A stretch of 36,162 nt of DNA from CAWCQC01 sp963819905 (GCA_963819905.1 CAWFXP010000008.1:1-36162); one strand, 5' to 3'. Numbered from the stretch's first letter, positions 18,341-26,606 are shown. Numbers and translations: made by a program. Notes: generated by a model from the letters alone, not told the origin.

Positions 18341-19323
18341 GATCGATCGAGGTTCTCGAGGGCGGCATCCAGACGACCGTCCAGGACTATCCCGGCCGCC
18401 GGGGAATGCAGGCTCAGGGGTTCTTCCCGGCCGGGCCGATGGATCACTTCGCGCTGCGGGCGGCCAACCTGCTCGTCGGCAACCCGTCGTCGTCCGCCGG
18501 GCTCGAGATCACGCTCGGCAACTTTCGCTTTCGTCTCGAAGGCGACGCGACCATGGCGATCTGCGGTGCCGAGACGGAGGTCACCGTGGACGGCGAAAGC
18601 GTCGCGTTGTGGGAGAGCCATCGGGTCTCCGCCGGGGCCGAGGTCGCGGTGGGCCTGGCGCCCGGCCCCGGTTTCCGCTGCTTCCTCGCAGTCGACGGCG
18701 GCTTCGACGTCCCGTTGCTTCTCGGCTCGCGCGCCACGTACACGATGGGCGCGCTCGGCGGTCTCGACGGACGGGCGCTGCAGGCGGGTGACCGCCTGTC
18801 GCTCGGCGAGCCGCTCGGGGACGGCACCGGCGCACGCCAGCGCTTCCGCACGGCCGCGAGACCGGAGTACTCCCGTGCCTGGGAGGTGCGTGCGATGCGC
18901 GGCCCGCAGGCGGCCCCGGACTTCCTGACGGAGAACGACATGGAGACGCTCTTCGGCCGCACGTGGCCGATCGACCGCAACTCCAACCGCACGGGCGTTC
19001 GCCTCGAGTCCTACAAGTTCGAGTGGGCGCGGGAGGGCGGGGGCATCGCGGGCGGTCACCCGTCGAACATCCTCGACAACAGCTACCCGGTCGGGGCGAT
19101 CAACGTCAACGGCGACCTGCCCGTGATCCTCGGACCGGACGGACCGACCGCCGGGGGCTTCATCGTGGCGGCTGCGGTGATCCACGCCGACTTCTGGAAG
19201 ATCGGGCAGTTCCGTCCCGTCGGCGACACCGTCCGGTTCCGTGAGGTGACCATCGACGAGGCGATCGCGGCCGAGCGCGAGCTCGACGAGATCCTGACCG
19301 CCGCGAGCCTGGAGGCCGTGTGA
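18337..19323 (+). CDS. Carboxyltransferase subunit, AHS2 domain of urea carboxylase type
   Basis: 328 residues, intact. Opens IEVLEGGIQTTVQDYPGRRG and contains GPMDHFALRAANLLVGNP, GLEITLGNFRFR, FLAVDGGFDVPLLLGSRATY, NSNRTGVRL, EWAREGGGIAGGHPSNILDN and VILGPDGPTAGGF. These late motifs follow urea carboxylase. In KipA/PxpC the corresponding part reads more like GIPPGAIQVPPDGQPI...TTGGYP (from memory). The start overlaps the AHS1 stop (ATGA), which ensures a 1:1 ratio. In urea carboxylase the two domains are one chain with BC and BCCP; here all four are separate genes. Confidence 0.88.
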   Translation: MRSIEVLEGGIQTTVQDYPGRRGMQAQGFFPAGPMDHFALRAANLLVGNPSSSAGLEITLGNFRFRLEGDATMAICGAETEVTVDGESVALWESHRVSAGAEVAVGLAPGPGFRCFLAVDGGFDVPLLLGSRATYTMGALGGLDGRALQAGDRLSLGEPLGDGTGARQRFRTAARPEYSRAWEVRAMRGPQAAPDFLTENDMETLFGRTWPIDRNSNRTGVRLESYKFEWAREGGGIAGGHPSNILDNSYPVGAINVNGDLPVILGPDGPTAGGFIVAAAVIHADFWKIGQFRPVGDTVRFREVTIDEAIAAERELDEILTAASLEAV

Positions 19324-19566
19324 TGGAGCACGTGATCAAGTCCCCGTTGCCGGGCACCTTCTACCGCCGTTCGAGCCCGGAGGCCGATCCGTACGTGAGC
19401 GAGGGCGACGTGCTCGGCGCGGGTGACGTGGTCGGACTGATCGAGATCATGAAGACCTTCCACGAGGTCCAGAGCGACGCGGCCGGCCGCGTGGCTCGCT
19501 TCCTGGTCGAGAACGAGGATCTCGTGGACGTCGGCCAGGGCATCATCGCGCTCGAGCCGAGTCTAG
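19320..19566 (+). CDS. Biotin carboxyl carrier protein (BCCP), stop lost by a frame break
   Basis: A biotinyl-lipoyl domain of about 80 residues: VIKSPLPGTFYRRSSPEADP, then the biotinylation site EIMKTFHEV (Lys 45), and VENEDLVDVGQGIIALEPS at the end. The classical AMKM is replaced by IMKT. The reading frame has no stop after ALEPS and would run to 20111 over the biotin carboxylase gene with Arg/Ser-rich nonsense. A TAG at 19564-19566, one frame off, fits the natural end, so one indel near 19560 is likely. Starts GTG 19320 or ATG 19323; both overlap the upstream stop. It carries carboxybiotin between the BC and the AHS1/AHS2 pair. Confidence 0.82.
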
Positions 19567-19576
19567 CGGACCGCCG

Positions 19577-20932
19577 TTGCGCAAGGTCCTCGTCGCGAAC
19601 CGGGGGGAGATCGCCGTCCGGGTGCTGCATGCGTGCCGTGAGCTCGGTCTCGCCACGGTCGCGGTCTACTCGACTGCGGACGAGGACGCGCTCCACGTGC
19701 GTCACGCCGACGAGGCGGTCTGCATCGGCCCGCCGCACGCGCGTGAGAGCTACCTCAACGTTCCGGCGTTGCTCGAGGCCGCGCGTCAGACGCATGCGGA
19801 CGCCGTGCATCCCGGCTACGGCTTCCTGTCCGAGAACGCCGTCTTCGCGGCCGCGTGCCGCGATGCCGAGCTGGTCTTCGTCGGTCCGAGCCCGGAGGTC
19901 ATCGAGTCGATGGGCGACAAGGCAGGCGCCCGGCGCCTCGCCGCCCGAGCAGGTGTGCCGACGGTCCCCGGAACCGACGGGAGCACGTCACTCGACCAGG
20001 CGCTCGAAGCGGCTGCCGAGATCGGCTATCCGGTACTGCTCAAGGCTGCGGCGGGCGGCGGCGGTCGCGGCATCCGCGCGGCCCGGGACGAGGGCGAGCT
20101 CGCCGATCTGATCGGCGAGGCGGCGATGGAGGCGGGCGCGGCCTTCGGTGACGACGCCGTGTACGTCGAGAAGATGCTCGTCGAAGCACGGCACGTCGAG
20201 GTCCAGGTACTCGGCGATGCTCACGGGAACCTGGTGCACCTCTTCGAGCGCGAATGCTCCCTGCAGCGACGCCGTCAGAAGCTGCTCGAGGAAAGCCCGT
20301 CGCCGGCCATCGACGCCGGACAGCGGGCCGCCTTGACCGACGCGGCGCTTCGGATCGCCCGCGCCGTGGGGTACGAGAACGCAGGCACGGTCGAGTTCCT
20401 GCTCGACGACAGCGGCTCCTTCTACTTCATCGAGATGAACACGCGCATCCAGGTCGAGCATCCCGTGACCGAGCTGGTGACCGGTGTCGATCTGGTCGCA
20501 GAGCAGCTGCGCATTGCCCAGGGCGAGCCGCTTTCGGTGCGCCAGGACGAGCTGACGTGCAACGGGGCCGCCGTCGAGGTGCGGATCAATGCCGAGGATC
20601 CCGAACGGGGCTTTTTCCCCTCACCGGGAACGATCACCGCACTGGAGCTGCCCACCGGACCCGGTGTCCGGGTCGATACGGCCGCGTACGCCGGGTACCG
20701 GGTGCCTCCGTTCTACGACTCGCTGCTCGCGAAGGTGATCTGCTGGGGGCGCGATCGCGACGAGGCGATCACCCGGATGCGACGTGCGCTCGAGGAGTTC
20801 CACGTCGAGGGAATTCACACGACGATTCCGTTCCATCTCGCCCTGCTCGCCGACGAGGCCGTACTGGGTGGCGACTACCACGTCGAGTACCTCGAGCGCC
20901 TGGTCGCGGGGTCGGGCAAGATGCCGCCATGA
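19577..20932 (+). CDS. accC: Biotin carboxylase subunit (AccC-like)
   Basis: 451 residues, intact from a TTG at 19577. Motifs: KVLVANRGEIAVRVLHACR (3-21), DAVHPGYGFLSENAVFAAAC, the ATP-grasp glycine loop LLKAAAGGGGRGIR, ERECSLQRRRQKLLEESPSP and EMNTRIQVEHPVTELVTG with the catalytic residues. It carboxylates biotin on BCCP with ATP and bicarbonate. The family is shared by acetyl-CoA, propionyl-CoA and urea carboxylases. No acyl-CoA carboxyltransferase is encoded here, and the adjacent AHS1/AHS2 genes are the natural partners, so the accC symbol marks the family only. Confidence 0.93.
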   Translation: MRKVLVANRGEIAVRVLHACRELGLATVAVYSTADEDALHVRHADEAVCIGPPHARESYLNVPALLEAARQTHADAVHPGYGFLSENAVFAAACRDAELVFVGPSPEVIESMGDKAGARRLAARAGVPTVPGTDGSTSLDQALEAAAEIGYPVLLKAAAGGGGRGIRAARDEGELADLIGEAAMEAGAAFGDDAVYVEKMLVEARHVEVQVLGDAHGNLVHLFERECSLQRRRQKLLEESPSPAIDAGQRAALTDAALRIARAVGYENAGTVEFLLDDSGSFYFIEMNTRIQVEHPVTELVTGVDLVAEQLRIAQGEPLSVRQDELTCNGAAVEVRINAEDPERGFFPSPGTITALELPTGPGVRVDTAAYAGYRVPPFYDSLLAKVICWGRDRDEAITRMRRALEEFHVEGIHTTIPFHLALLADEAVLGGDYHVEYLERLVAGSGKMPP

Positions 20933-21253
20933 GCGCCGGAGGCAGGCTCGACTTCGACATCGGTTGCCTGGGCGGACGACCAGCCGGACATCCACTCCCG
21001 GGCGGTGTCCGCCCTCGGACAGCGATGGGCGATCGTCGAGTACGAGGCGGGCGCCGCTCGCGCCGAATGGTGCACCGACGGTCACCGCGGCTACGTTCTC
21101 ACGGGGCAGATCGTGTACGAGTTCGACGACGGCTCGGACGCGCTGTCGATTGCGGAGGGGCAGGGCTTCCACCTGGCGGCCGGAACGGGCCACCGCGGTC
21201 ACAACCCCGGTGGGACGACGACGCGTCTCTTCCTGATCGACGATCCCGCCTGA
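20929..21253 (+). CDS. Small cupin-domain protein, one frame break
   Basis: About 108 residues. The ATG at 20929 overlaps the biotin carboxylase stop (ATGA) and gives MSAGGRLDFDIGCL. A frame change near 20970 then leads to WADDQPDIHSRAVSALGQRW and a single cupin barrel, EWCTDGHRGYVLTGQIVYEF, with HLAAGTGHRGHNPGG near the end. His residues in the cupin motifs (HRGYVL and GTGHRGH) could bind a metal. Its place as last gene of the split carboxylase operon suggests a small-molecule sensor, epimerase or lyase for the pathway substrate, but nothing in the sequence decides between these. Confidence 0.75.
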
Positions 21254-21261
21254 CGCGAGCC

Positions 21262-21278
21262 GACGCCTCTCAGGCGTC
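21262..21278. terminator. Convergent terminator hairpin between cupin and hydantoinase B
   Basis: GACGCCT, loop ctc, AGGCGTC is a perfect 7-base-pair stem 9 bases after the cupin stop. A longer alternative pairing joins GCCGACGC at 21259 with GCGTCGGC at about 21284-21291. Being symmetric and between convergent genes, it can end transcription from both sides. The hydantoinase B stop codon lies inside it. Confidence 0.6.
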
Positions 21279-23258
21279 CGAGCGGCGTCGGCCCAGTGCG
21301 CTGCCATGCGCCACTGGAGCATCGCCCGGTACTGCTCGGTGGTCCGGGGCAGGAGCTCGCCGGTGCCCCAGTCGAGAATGACTCCGTGGGCGCGGATGAC
21401 GTCGAGCTGGTCGAGCACGCCGTCGCGGTAGCGCCGAGCGACGCCCTCGGGATCCTCCGCCAGCCAGCCGCGCCGCTCGGAGCGGATCCGCTCCCGCTCG
21501 GCCACGGTTGCCTCGGCGTCGACCTCGTACTCCGCGAGCTCCGCGTCCACTTCGAGCACCACGACGCCGTAGTCCTTGCGCGCGCGCTCGATCGAGACGT
21601 ACCCGTCGGCGACGTCCTCCCGTACGGCCGCGGGATCGCGCTCGAGCGGGTCGCCGTAGCCGCCTCCGCCGGCCGACGGCCGCGTGAACTCGTCGCCGGC
21701 GCCACACGGGACGTTGGAGAAGACGGCGCCGAGGAAGGCACGGTTCGCCGTCGCGTGTGAGCCAGACGCCGTGCGGGATCGACGGCAGGCCCCCCTTGAT
21801 CCCCCATGTGATCGACCGGGCACGGTCGCACATGTAGGACATCACGGCGCCCTCCGCCTCCCTCAGGATCGCTCCCTTCTCGACGCCGCAGCCGCCACGG
21901 AACCGTCCCGGCCCGCCGGAGTCGGTGCGGATCTCGTGACCGGTCGTGAGCACGGGGCACAGCCGTTCCTGCGCCTCCAGCGGCTGGACGGCGAGCCCGA
22001 CGCCGAAGATCGGGGCCGTCGCGTTCGAGCCGTCCTTGCCGTTGCGGCCGCCCCAGCCACCGACCATCCAGTCGTACCACATGAAGATGGGGCGGCTCTC
22101 GTGGCGGGCGTCACGGCCTCCGACCAGCAGGTACTCGAGGTTGAACGAGCATGCGAGCGCACGCTCCGGCTGGAGCTCCGACCAGAGCTCGAAGATCGAG
22201 TTCATGATCTTCTCGTACGGTCCGGCGCAGAATCCCGTGACCGCGATCGGCCACGGGGCGTTGACCACCGACCCGACCGGTCCGAGGTCGACCTCGACCG
22301 CACGGTAGAAGCCCGAGTTGAGCGGCACGTCCGGGAAGAAGGTCTTGGTCCCCGCGATGACGCCCGAGAAGGCGGACCCGAACCCCGCATTGATGAAGCT
22401 GCCGATCGCCGGGTGAGAGCCCGTGAGGTCGTACGAGAGCTGGTCGCCCTCGATGGTCATCTTGACCTTGACCGGGATGAGGCCCTCGCCGATCGACGGG
22501 TCGTAGTCGATGTAGTCCTCGGTCTCCCAGACACCGTCGGGTAGCTCGGCGACCCGCTGGCGGGTGAGGCGCTCGACGTAGTCCTGCACCTCCTGGAACG
22601 CGGTCAGGATCGTCTCGATCCCGTACTTGTCGACCAGCCGCAGGATCTCCAGCTCGGCCACGCGGGTGGCGGAGGCCTGCGCGTGCAGATCGCCCTCGGC
22701 GTCCGTCGGCACGCGCGTGTTGGAGACGATCAGCCGTACGACGTCGTCGAGATAACGGCCACGATCCCAGATGCGAACGGGCGGCACTCGGATCCCCTCG
22801 GCGAAGTGCTCTTTCGCGTTGACGTCGAACGAGCCCGGCACGCTGCCGCCGACGTCCGCCCAGTGACCGTTCGACTGCGCGTAGGCGATGATCTCGCCCT
22901 CGTAGAAGATCGGCCGCACGATCCGGACGTCGTTGAAATGCGTGCCGCCGACGTAGGGGTCGTTGACGGCGAAGACATCGCCGGGATTGATGTCGCCGGC
23001 GAAGGCCTCGATGACCGCCTTGCACGTGAAATGCAGCGTCCCGACGTGGACCGCGATGTCCTGGGAGCCCTGCATGATCGTGTTCCCGTCGCGGTCGCAG
23101 AGCGCGGACGAGAAGTCGCGGGCGTAGATGACGAACGAGTAGCACGTGCGCAGGATCTGCTCGGCCATCTGGTCGACGGTCGTGCTGAAGGCGTTCTTCA
23201 GGACCTCGAAGGTGACGGGATCGAGGGTGTAGCTCCGCTTTCCGACCCCGACCGCCAT
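21270..23258 (-). CDS. Hydantoinase/oxoprolinase B-family subunit (HyuB), second copy, frame-broken
   Basis: About 660 residues. From the ATG at 23258: LDPVTFEVLKNAFSTTVDQM, ARDFSSALCDRDGNTIMQGS, core motif NDPYVGGTHFNDV, then GGPGRFRGGCGVEKGAILRE. A frame change near 21750 moves the last part (FLGAVFSNVPCGAGDEF, GGGGYGDPLERDPAAVRE, ERARKDYGVVVLEV) into another frame. A second shift near 21285 is needed to reach the stop at 21270, so the exact end is uncertain. The C-terminal 100 residues beyond the glycine-rich motif are longer than in the first copy. A good GGAGG precedes the start, which overlaps the HyuA stop by one base (TGATG). The copy is distinct in sequence from the pair at 11522-15424. 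Confidence 0.87.
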   Translation of the reverse strand: MAVGVGKRSYTLDPVTFEVLKNAFSTTVDQMAEQILRTCYSFVIYARDFSSALCDRDGNTIMQGSQDIAVHVGTLHFTCKAVIEAFAGDINPGDVFAVNDPYVGGTHFNDVRIVRPIFYEGEIIAYAQSNGHWADVGGSVPGSFDVNAKEHFAEGIRVPPVRIWDRGRYLDDVVRLIVSNTRVPTDAEGDLHAQASATRVAELEILRLVDKYGIETILTAFQEVQDYVERLTRQRVAELPDGVWETEDYIDYDPSIGEGLIPVKVKMTIEGDQLSYDLTGSHPAIGSFINAGFGSAFSGVIAGTKTFFPDVPLNSGFYRAVEVDLGPVGSVVNAPWPIAVTGFCAGPYEKIMNSIFELWSELQPERALACSFNLEYLLVGGRDARHESRPIFMWYDWMVGGWGGRNGKDGSNATAPIFGVGLAVQPLEAQERLCPVLTTGHEIRTDSGGPGRFRGGCGVEKGAILREAEGAVMSYMCDRARSITWGIKGGLPSIPHGVWLTRDGEPCLPRRRLLQRPVWRRRRVHAAVGRRRRLRRPARARSRGRTGGRRRRVRLDRARAQGLRRRGARSGRGARGVRGRRRGNRGRAGADPLRAARLAGGGSRGRRSALPRRRARPARRHPRPRSHSRLGHRRAPAPDHRAVPGDAPVAHGSALGRRRSDA

Positions 23259-25289
23259 CACGCCTCCTTCAGATCCATCCGGATGTTGAGCCACTCGTCG
23301 ACGACCGCCTCCCAGCGCGGCGGCACGACCGTCGTCGAGTCCATCTGGTCGACGATCGCCGGCCCCTCGAGCGCCGCGCCCGCCGGCAGGTCTGCGCGGA
23401 GGTAGCACGGCGTGTCGACGGCGTTGCCGGACGAGTCGAAATGAACGGGTCGCGACGCCGTCGGCTCCGGCCTGCTCGTGGTCGGTCTCGTGCCGCCTGA
23501 GCTCGGGTTTCGGCGTCACGCCGACCGCGCGGACGCTCAGCCGATAGATCTCCACGGGAGCCCCGTCCCGGCGATAGTTGTACGCCCGCTCGTGCTCGGC
23601 ATGGAAGCGGCTGACGGCGTCCTCGAGATCGACCGGAGCCGAAACGGGAACGGTCAGCGACCGCCACTGGCCGAGGTAGCGCATGTCGACGAGACGCTGC
23701 AGCGACATCTGCTCCTCGGGAACGCTCTCGGCCGCAAGGCGCTCGCGTCCCTCGGCCTCGAGCCGGTCGAACTCGGCGGCCAGCGCTTCCTGATCCACGG
23801 TGTCGACGTGGGCGAGGAACATGGCCGAAAGGTCGTGGCGCACGTCGACCAGCAGGCAGCCAAGCGCCGAGGTGATTCCCGGGCTCGGCGGCACGAGCAC
23901 CGTCGGGATCGACAGCTCCTCCGCCAGCGCGGCGCCGTGGAGCGGCCCGGCCCCGCCGAAGGCGACGAGGCAGAACTCGCGCGGGTCGTACCCGCGCCGA
24001 ATCGAGATCAGACGCATGGCGTCGGCCATGTTCGCGTTGGCCACGCGGATGACCGCGTCCGCGGCCTCGACGAGATCGAGCCCGAGCGGCTCGGCGACGT
24101 GGTCACGGATTGCCTGCTCGGCGGCGGCCCGGTCGAGCTCCATCGCTCCGCCGATGAGATTTGCGCCGAGACGGCCGAGCACGAGGTTCGCGTCGGTGTT
24201 CGTCGGCCTGTCGTTGCCACGCCCGTAGCACGCCGGCCCCGGATGGGCTCCCGCCGATTGGGGGCCGTTGCGGAGGGAGCCCGCTTCGTCGATCCATGCG
24301 AAGGAGCCGCCCCCTGCACCGATGGTGAGCACCTCGATCGACGGGAAGCAGATCGGGTAGCCGTACTCGACGAACCACTCCTTCGTGACACGCTCCTCGC
24401 CCTGGTAGACGAGCGAGACGTCGGTCGACGTTCCACCCATGTCGAAGCCGATCGCGTTCGGGAAGCCGCAGAGCGACGAGAGGTGCCGGCTCGCGATCGC
24501 GCCGGCGGCGATGCCCGACGCCGCCAGGCGGACCGCGAAGCGCTCGGCGAGCTTGGGTGTCATCACGCCACCGCCGGAGTGGAGCAGCAGCACGTCGCCA
24601 CCGTATCCCTGCTCGCCGAGCCGGTCCTGCAGCCGGTTCACGTACCCGGAGATGAGCGGGGAGAGAACGGCGTTGGCGACGGTCGTCGAGAACCGCTCGT
24701 GCTCGAAGATCTCGGGGAGCACCTCGGCGGACGTCGAGACCGTCACGCCCGGAAGCTCCTCTTCGAGGATCTCGCGCATGCGGCGCTCGTGCGCCGGGTT
24801 CGCGTGCGCGTTGATGAAGCAGACGGCCACCGTCTGGATCCCGCGGCGCCGCAGAACGGAAGCGACCTGGCGTGCCATGCCCTCGTCGAGCGGGGTCACG
24901 ACCTCGCCGGCATGATCGATCCGCTCTGTCACCTCGAAGCGGTCACGGCGGCGGATGTACGGCGGCGCGACATCGGCGTAGGCGTCCCACAGGTCTGCCT
25001 TCGTGCCGCGGCGGATCTCGATCACGTCGCGAAAGTGCTCCGTCGTCACCATCGCCGCGGGCGGGAGGTTGCGCGTGATCAGCGCGTTCGTCGCCACGGT
25101 TGTCCCGTGCGAGAACAGCACGACGTCCCGCAGGTCGATGCCCGCGTCGACGACGCCCGTGACCACGGCATCGATCGGGTCGGTCGTCGACGGAACCTTG
25201 CCGACCTCGATCTCGCCCCCATCCGCGTCGAGGATGCAGATGTCGGTGAAGGTCCCACCAACGTCCACCGCGACGCGGAGATTCCCCAT
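23258..25289 (-). CDS. Hydantoinase/oxoprolinase A-family subunit (HyuA), second copy, one frame break
   Basis: About 677 residues. MGNLRVAVDVGGTFTDICIL carries the first phosphate loop, SHGTTVATNALITR follows, then IGFDMGGTSTDVSLVYQG (second phosphate loop), TIGAGGGSFAWIDEAGS, GPACYGRGNDRPTNTDANLV and VAFGGAGPLHGAALAEEL. A frame change near 23460 shifts the C-terminus (PVHFDSSGNAVDTPCYLRAD, then EGPAIVDQMDSTTVVPP). The long open frame linking it to HyuB is accidental: the true HyuA end is in the other frame and HyuB has its own ribosome binding site. The start is preceded 6 bases upstream by TAGGCT, so the transcript is probably leaderless. ATP-dependent ring opening is the family role. Confidence 0.88.
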
Positions 25290-25295
25290 CCGTCC

Positions 25296-25315
25296 AGCCT
25301 AACCGCTTGTAGGCT
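25296..25315. promoter_or_regulatory. Overlapping divergent leaderless promoters (AGCCTA-N8-TAGGCT)
   Basis: The 33-base gap between two divergent start codons contains TAGGCT on each strand, forming a 6-base inverted repeat with an 8-base spacer. On the plus strand TAGGCT ends 7 bases before the aminotransferase ATG (25323). On the minus strand it ends 6 bases before the HyuA ATG (25289). Both genes lack a Shine-Dalgarno sequence. The same palindrome could also be bound by a dimeric repressor. Confidence 0.6.
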
Positions 25316-25322
25316 ACGAGTC

Positions 25323-26606
25323 ATGCCGACGCGGAAGGACACGAGCCTCTGGCATCCCTTCGCCGACATGGCCTCCGTGAGAGGCAACGAGCTGGTGATC
25401 AGCCGGGGTGAGGGAGTCTGGCTCTGGGACGATGACGGCAACCGTTATCTCGACGGCTCGGCCAGCCTCTGGTACGCCAATGTCGGTCATGGTCGCGCCG
25501 AGATCGCCGAGGCCGTCGCGAAGCAGCTGAGGACGCTGGAGGCATGGTCGATCTTCGGCGATGCCGCGACCCCGCCCGCCCTCGAGCTGGCCGAGCGAAT
25601 CGCCTCCCTGTCCTCGCTCGACGGGGCAAAGGTCTTCTTCACGAGCGGCGGCGGCGACGCGATCGACACCGCGGCCAAGCTCGTCCGCCTCTACTGGCAG
25701 GTGCTCGGCCAGCCGGAGCGGCTGCACATCGTCAGCCGGACGGCCGCCTATCACGGCACGATGGCCTTCGGGACCTCGCTCGGCGGTATCGAGGCGAACC
25801 GTGCGGGGTACGGGCCGCTCGTTCCGAGCACCTCCCAGGTGCAGTGGGACTCGCCGGACGCGCTCAGGGACGAGATCGAGCGGCTCGGGCCCGAGCGCAT
25901 CGCGGCGTTCTTCGCCGAGCCGGTGATCGGTGCCGGCGGCGTGTTGCCTCCTCCCGAGGGGTACATCCAGGCGGTGGCCGAGATCTGCCGCGAGGCGGGC
26001 GTGCTCTTCGTCTGCGACTCGGTCATCTGCGGTTTCGGCCGGCTCGGCAGCTGGCTCGGCTTCGAGCGTTTCGGCGTCGAGCCGGATCTGGTGACGTTCG
26101 CCAAGGGCGTCACCAGCGGGTACCTGCCGCTCGGGGGCGTCGTCGTCTCCGGGCATGTCGCCGATCCGTTCTGGAGCGAGCCAGGGCGCGTCACGGTTCG
26201 CCACGGACAGACGTATTCCGGCCACGCGGCGGTGTGCGCAGCCGGGCTGGCGAACATCGCGATCCTCGAGCGCGAGGGACTGATCCCGCGCGGTCAGGAG
26301 CTCGAGGGTGAGCTCCTCTCGACGCTCGCCCCGCTCGCGAGCCACCGGCTCGTGAGCGAGGTCCGCGGCGGCACCGGGCTGCTCGCCGGCATCGTGTTCG
26401 AACCGGACGCACTGGCCGCCGATCCCGCACTGCCCTCGAAGGCGTACGTGTCCATCCGCAAGCAGGGCGTCATCCTGCGCGCACTCGGGCAGTCGCTCGC
26501 AGTCTCACCGCCGCTCACGATCTCCACGGAAGAGATACAGCTGATCCACGACGCCGTCCGGGCCGGTCTCGACGCTCTCGTCGACGACCTCGTGCACATC
26601 GCTTGA
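25323..26606 (+). CDS. Class III aminotransferase (omega-amino acid/taurine:pyruvate type)
   Basis: 427 residues, intact. LWHPFADMASV at the start, DGSASLWYANVGHGRAEIAE, FFTSGGGDAIDTAAKLVR (106-123), SRTAAYHGTMAFGTS, VICGFGRLGSW and the Schiff-base Lys in LVTFAKGVTSGYLPLGGV (Lys 261) place it with beta-alanine/omega-amino acid:pyruvate transaminases. The usual DEVI motif is CDSVI here: Asp 232 that binds the PLP nitrogen is kept, but the Glu is Ser. It is transcribed divergently from the second hydantoinase pair. Ring opening of a lactam gives an omega-amino acid, the natural substrate of this family, so the pairing is biochemically sensible. The specific substrate is inference. Confidence 0.9.
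   Translation: MPTRKDTSLWHPFADMASVRGNELVISRGEGVWLWDDDGNRYLDGSASLWYANVGHGRAEIAEAVAKQLRTLEAWSIFGDAATPPALELAERIASLSSLDGAKVFFTSGGGDAIDTAAKLVRLYWQVLGQPERLHIVSRTAAYHGTMAFGTSLGGIEANRAGYGPLVPSTSQVQWDSPDALRDEIERLGPERIAAFFAEPVIGAGGVLPPPEGYIQAVAEICREAGVLFVCDSVICGFGRLGSWLGFERFGVEPDLVTFAKGVTSGYLPLGGVVVSGHVADPFWSEPGRVTVRHGQTYSGHAAVCAAGLANIAILEREGLIPRGQELEGELLSTLAPLASHRLVSEVRGGTGLLAGIVFEPDALAADPALPSKAYVSIRKQGVILRALGQSLAVSPPLTISTEEIQLIHDAVRAGLDALVDDLVHIA

Noticed and set aside
17366..19323. Simple 5-oxoprolinase subunits PxpB and PxpC
   Set aside because: Both proteins are longer than KipI/KipA-type subunits or carry urea-carboxylase motifs, and a BCCP and BC are coupled to them. 5-Oxoproline remains possible as a substrate but not as the default call.
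19320..20111. BCCP extended to 263 residues
   Set aside because: After ALEPS the sequence turns into Arg/Ser-rich low-information sequence antiphase to the biotin carboxylase. A natural stop lies one frame off at 19564.
21270..25289. A 1339-codon open frame resembling a fused 5-oxoprolinase (HyuA-HyuB in one chain)
   Set aside because: The conserved end of HyuA (EGPAIVDQMDSTTVVPP) is in a different frame and stops at 23258, where HyuB begins with its own GGAGG. The continuous frame is accidental.
23478..26606. A 1042-codon plus-strand open frame
   Set aside because: Only the part from 25323 encodes the aminotransferase. The rest is antisense to HyuA and has the composition of a GC-rich shadow frame.
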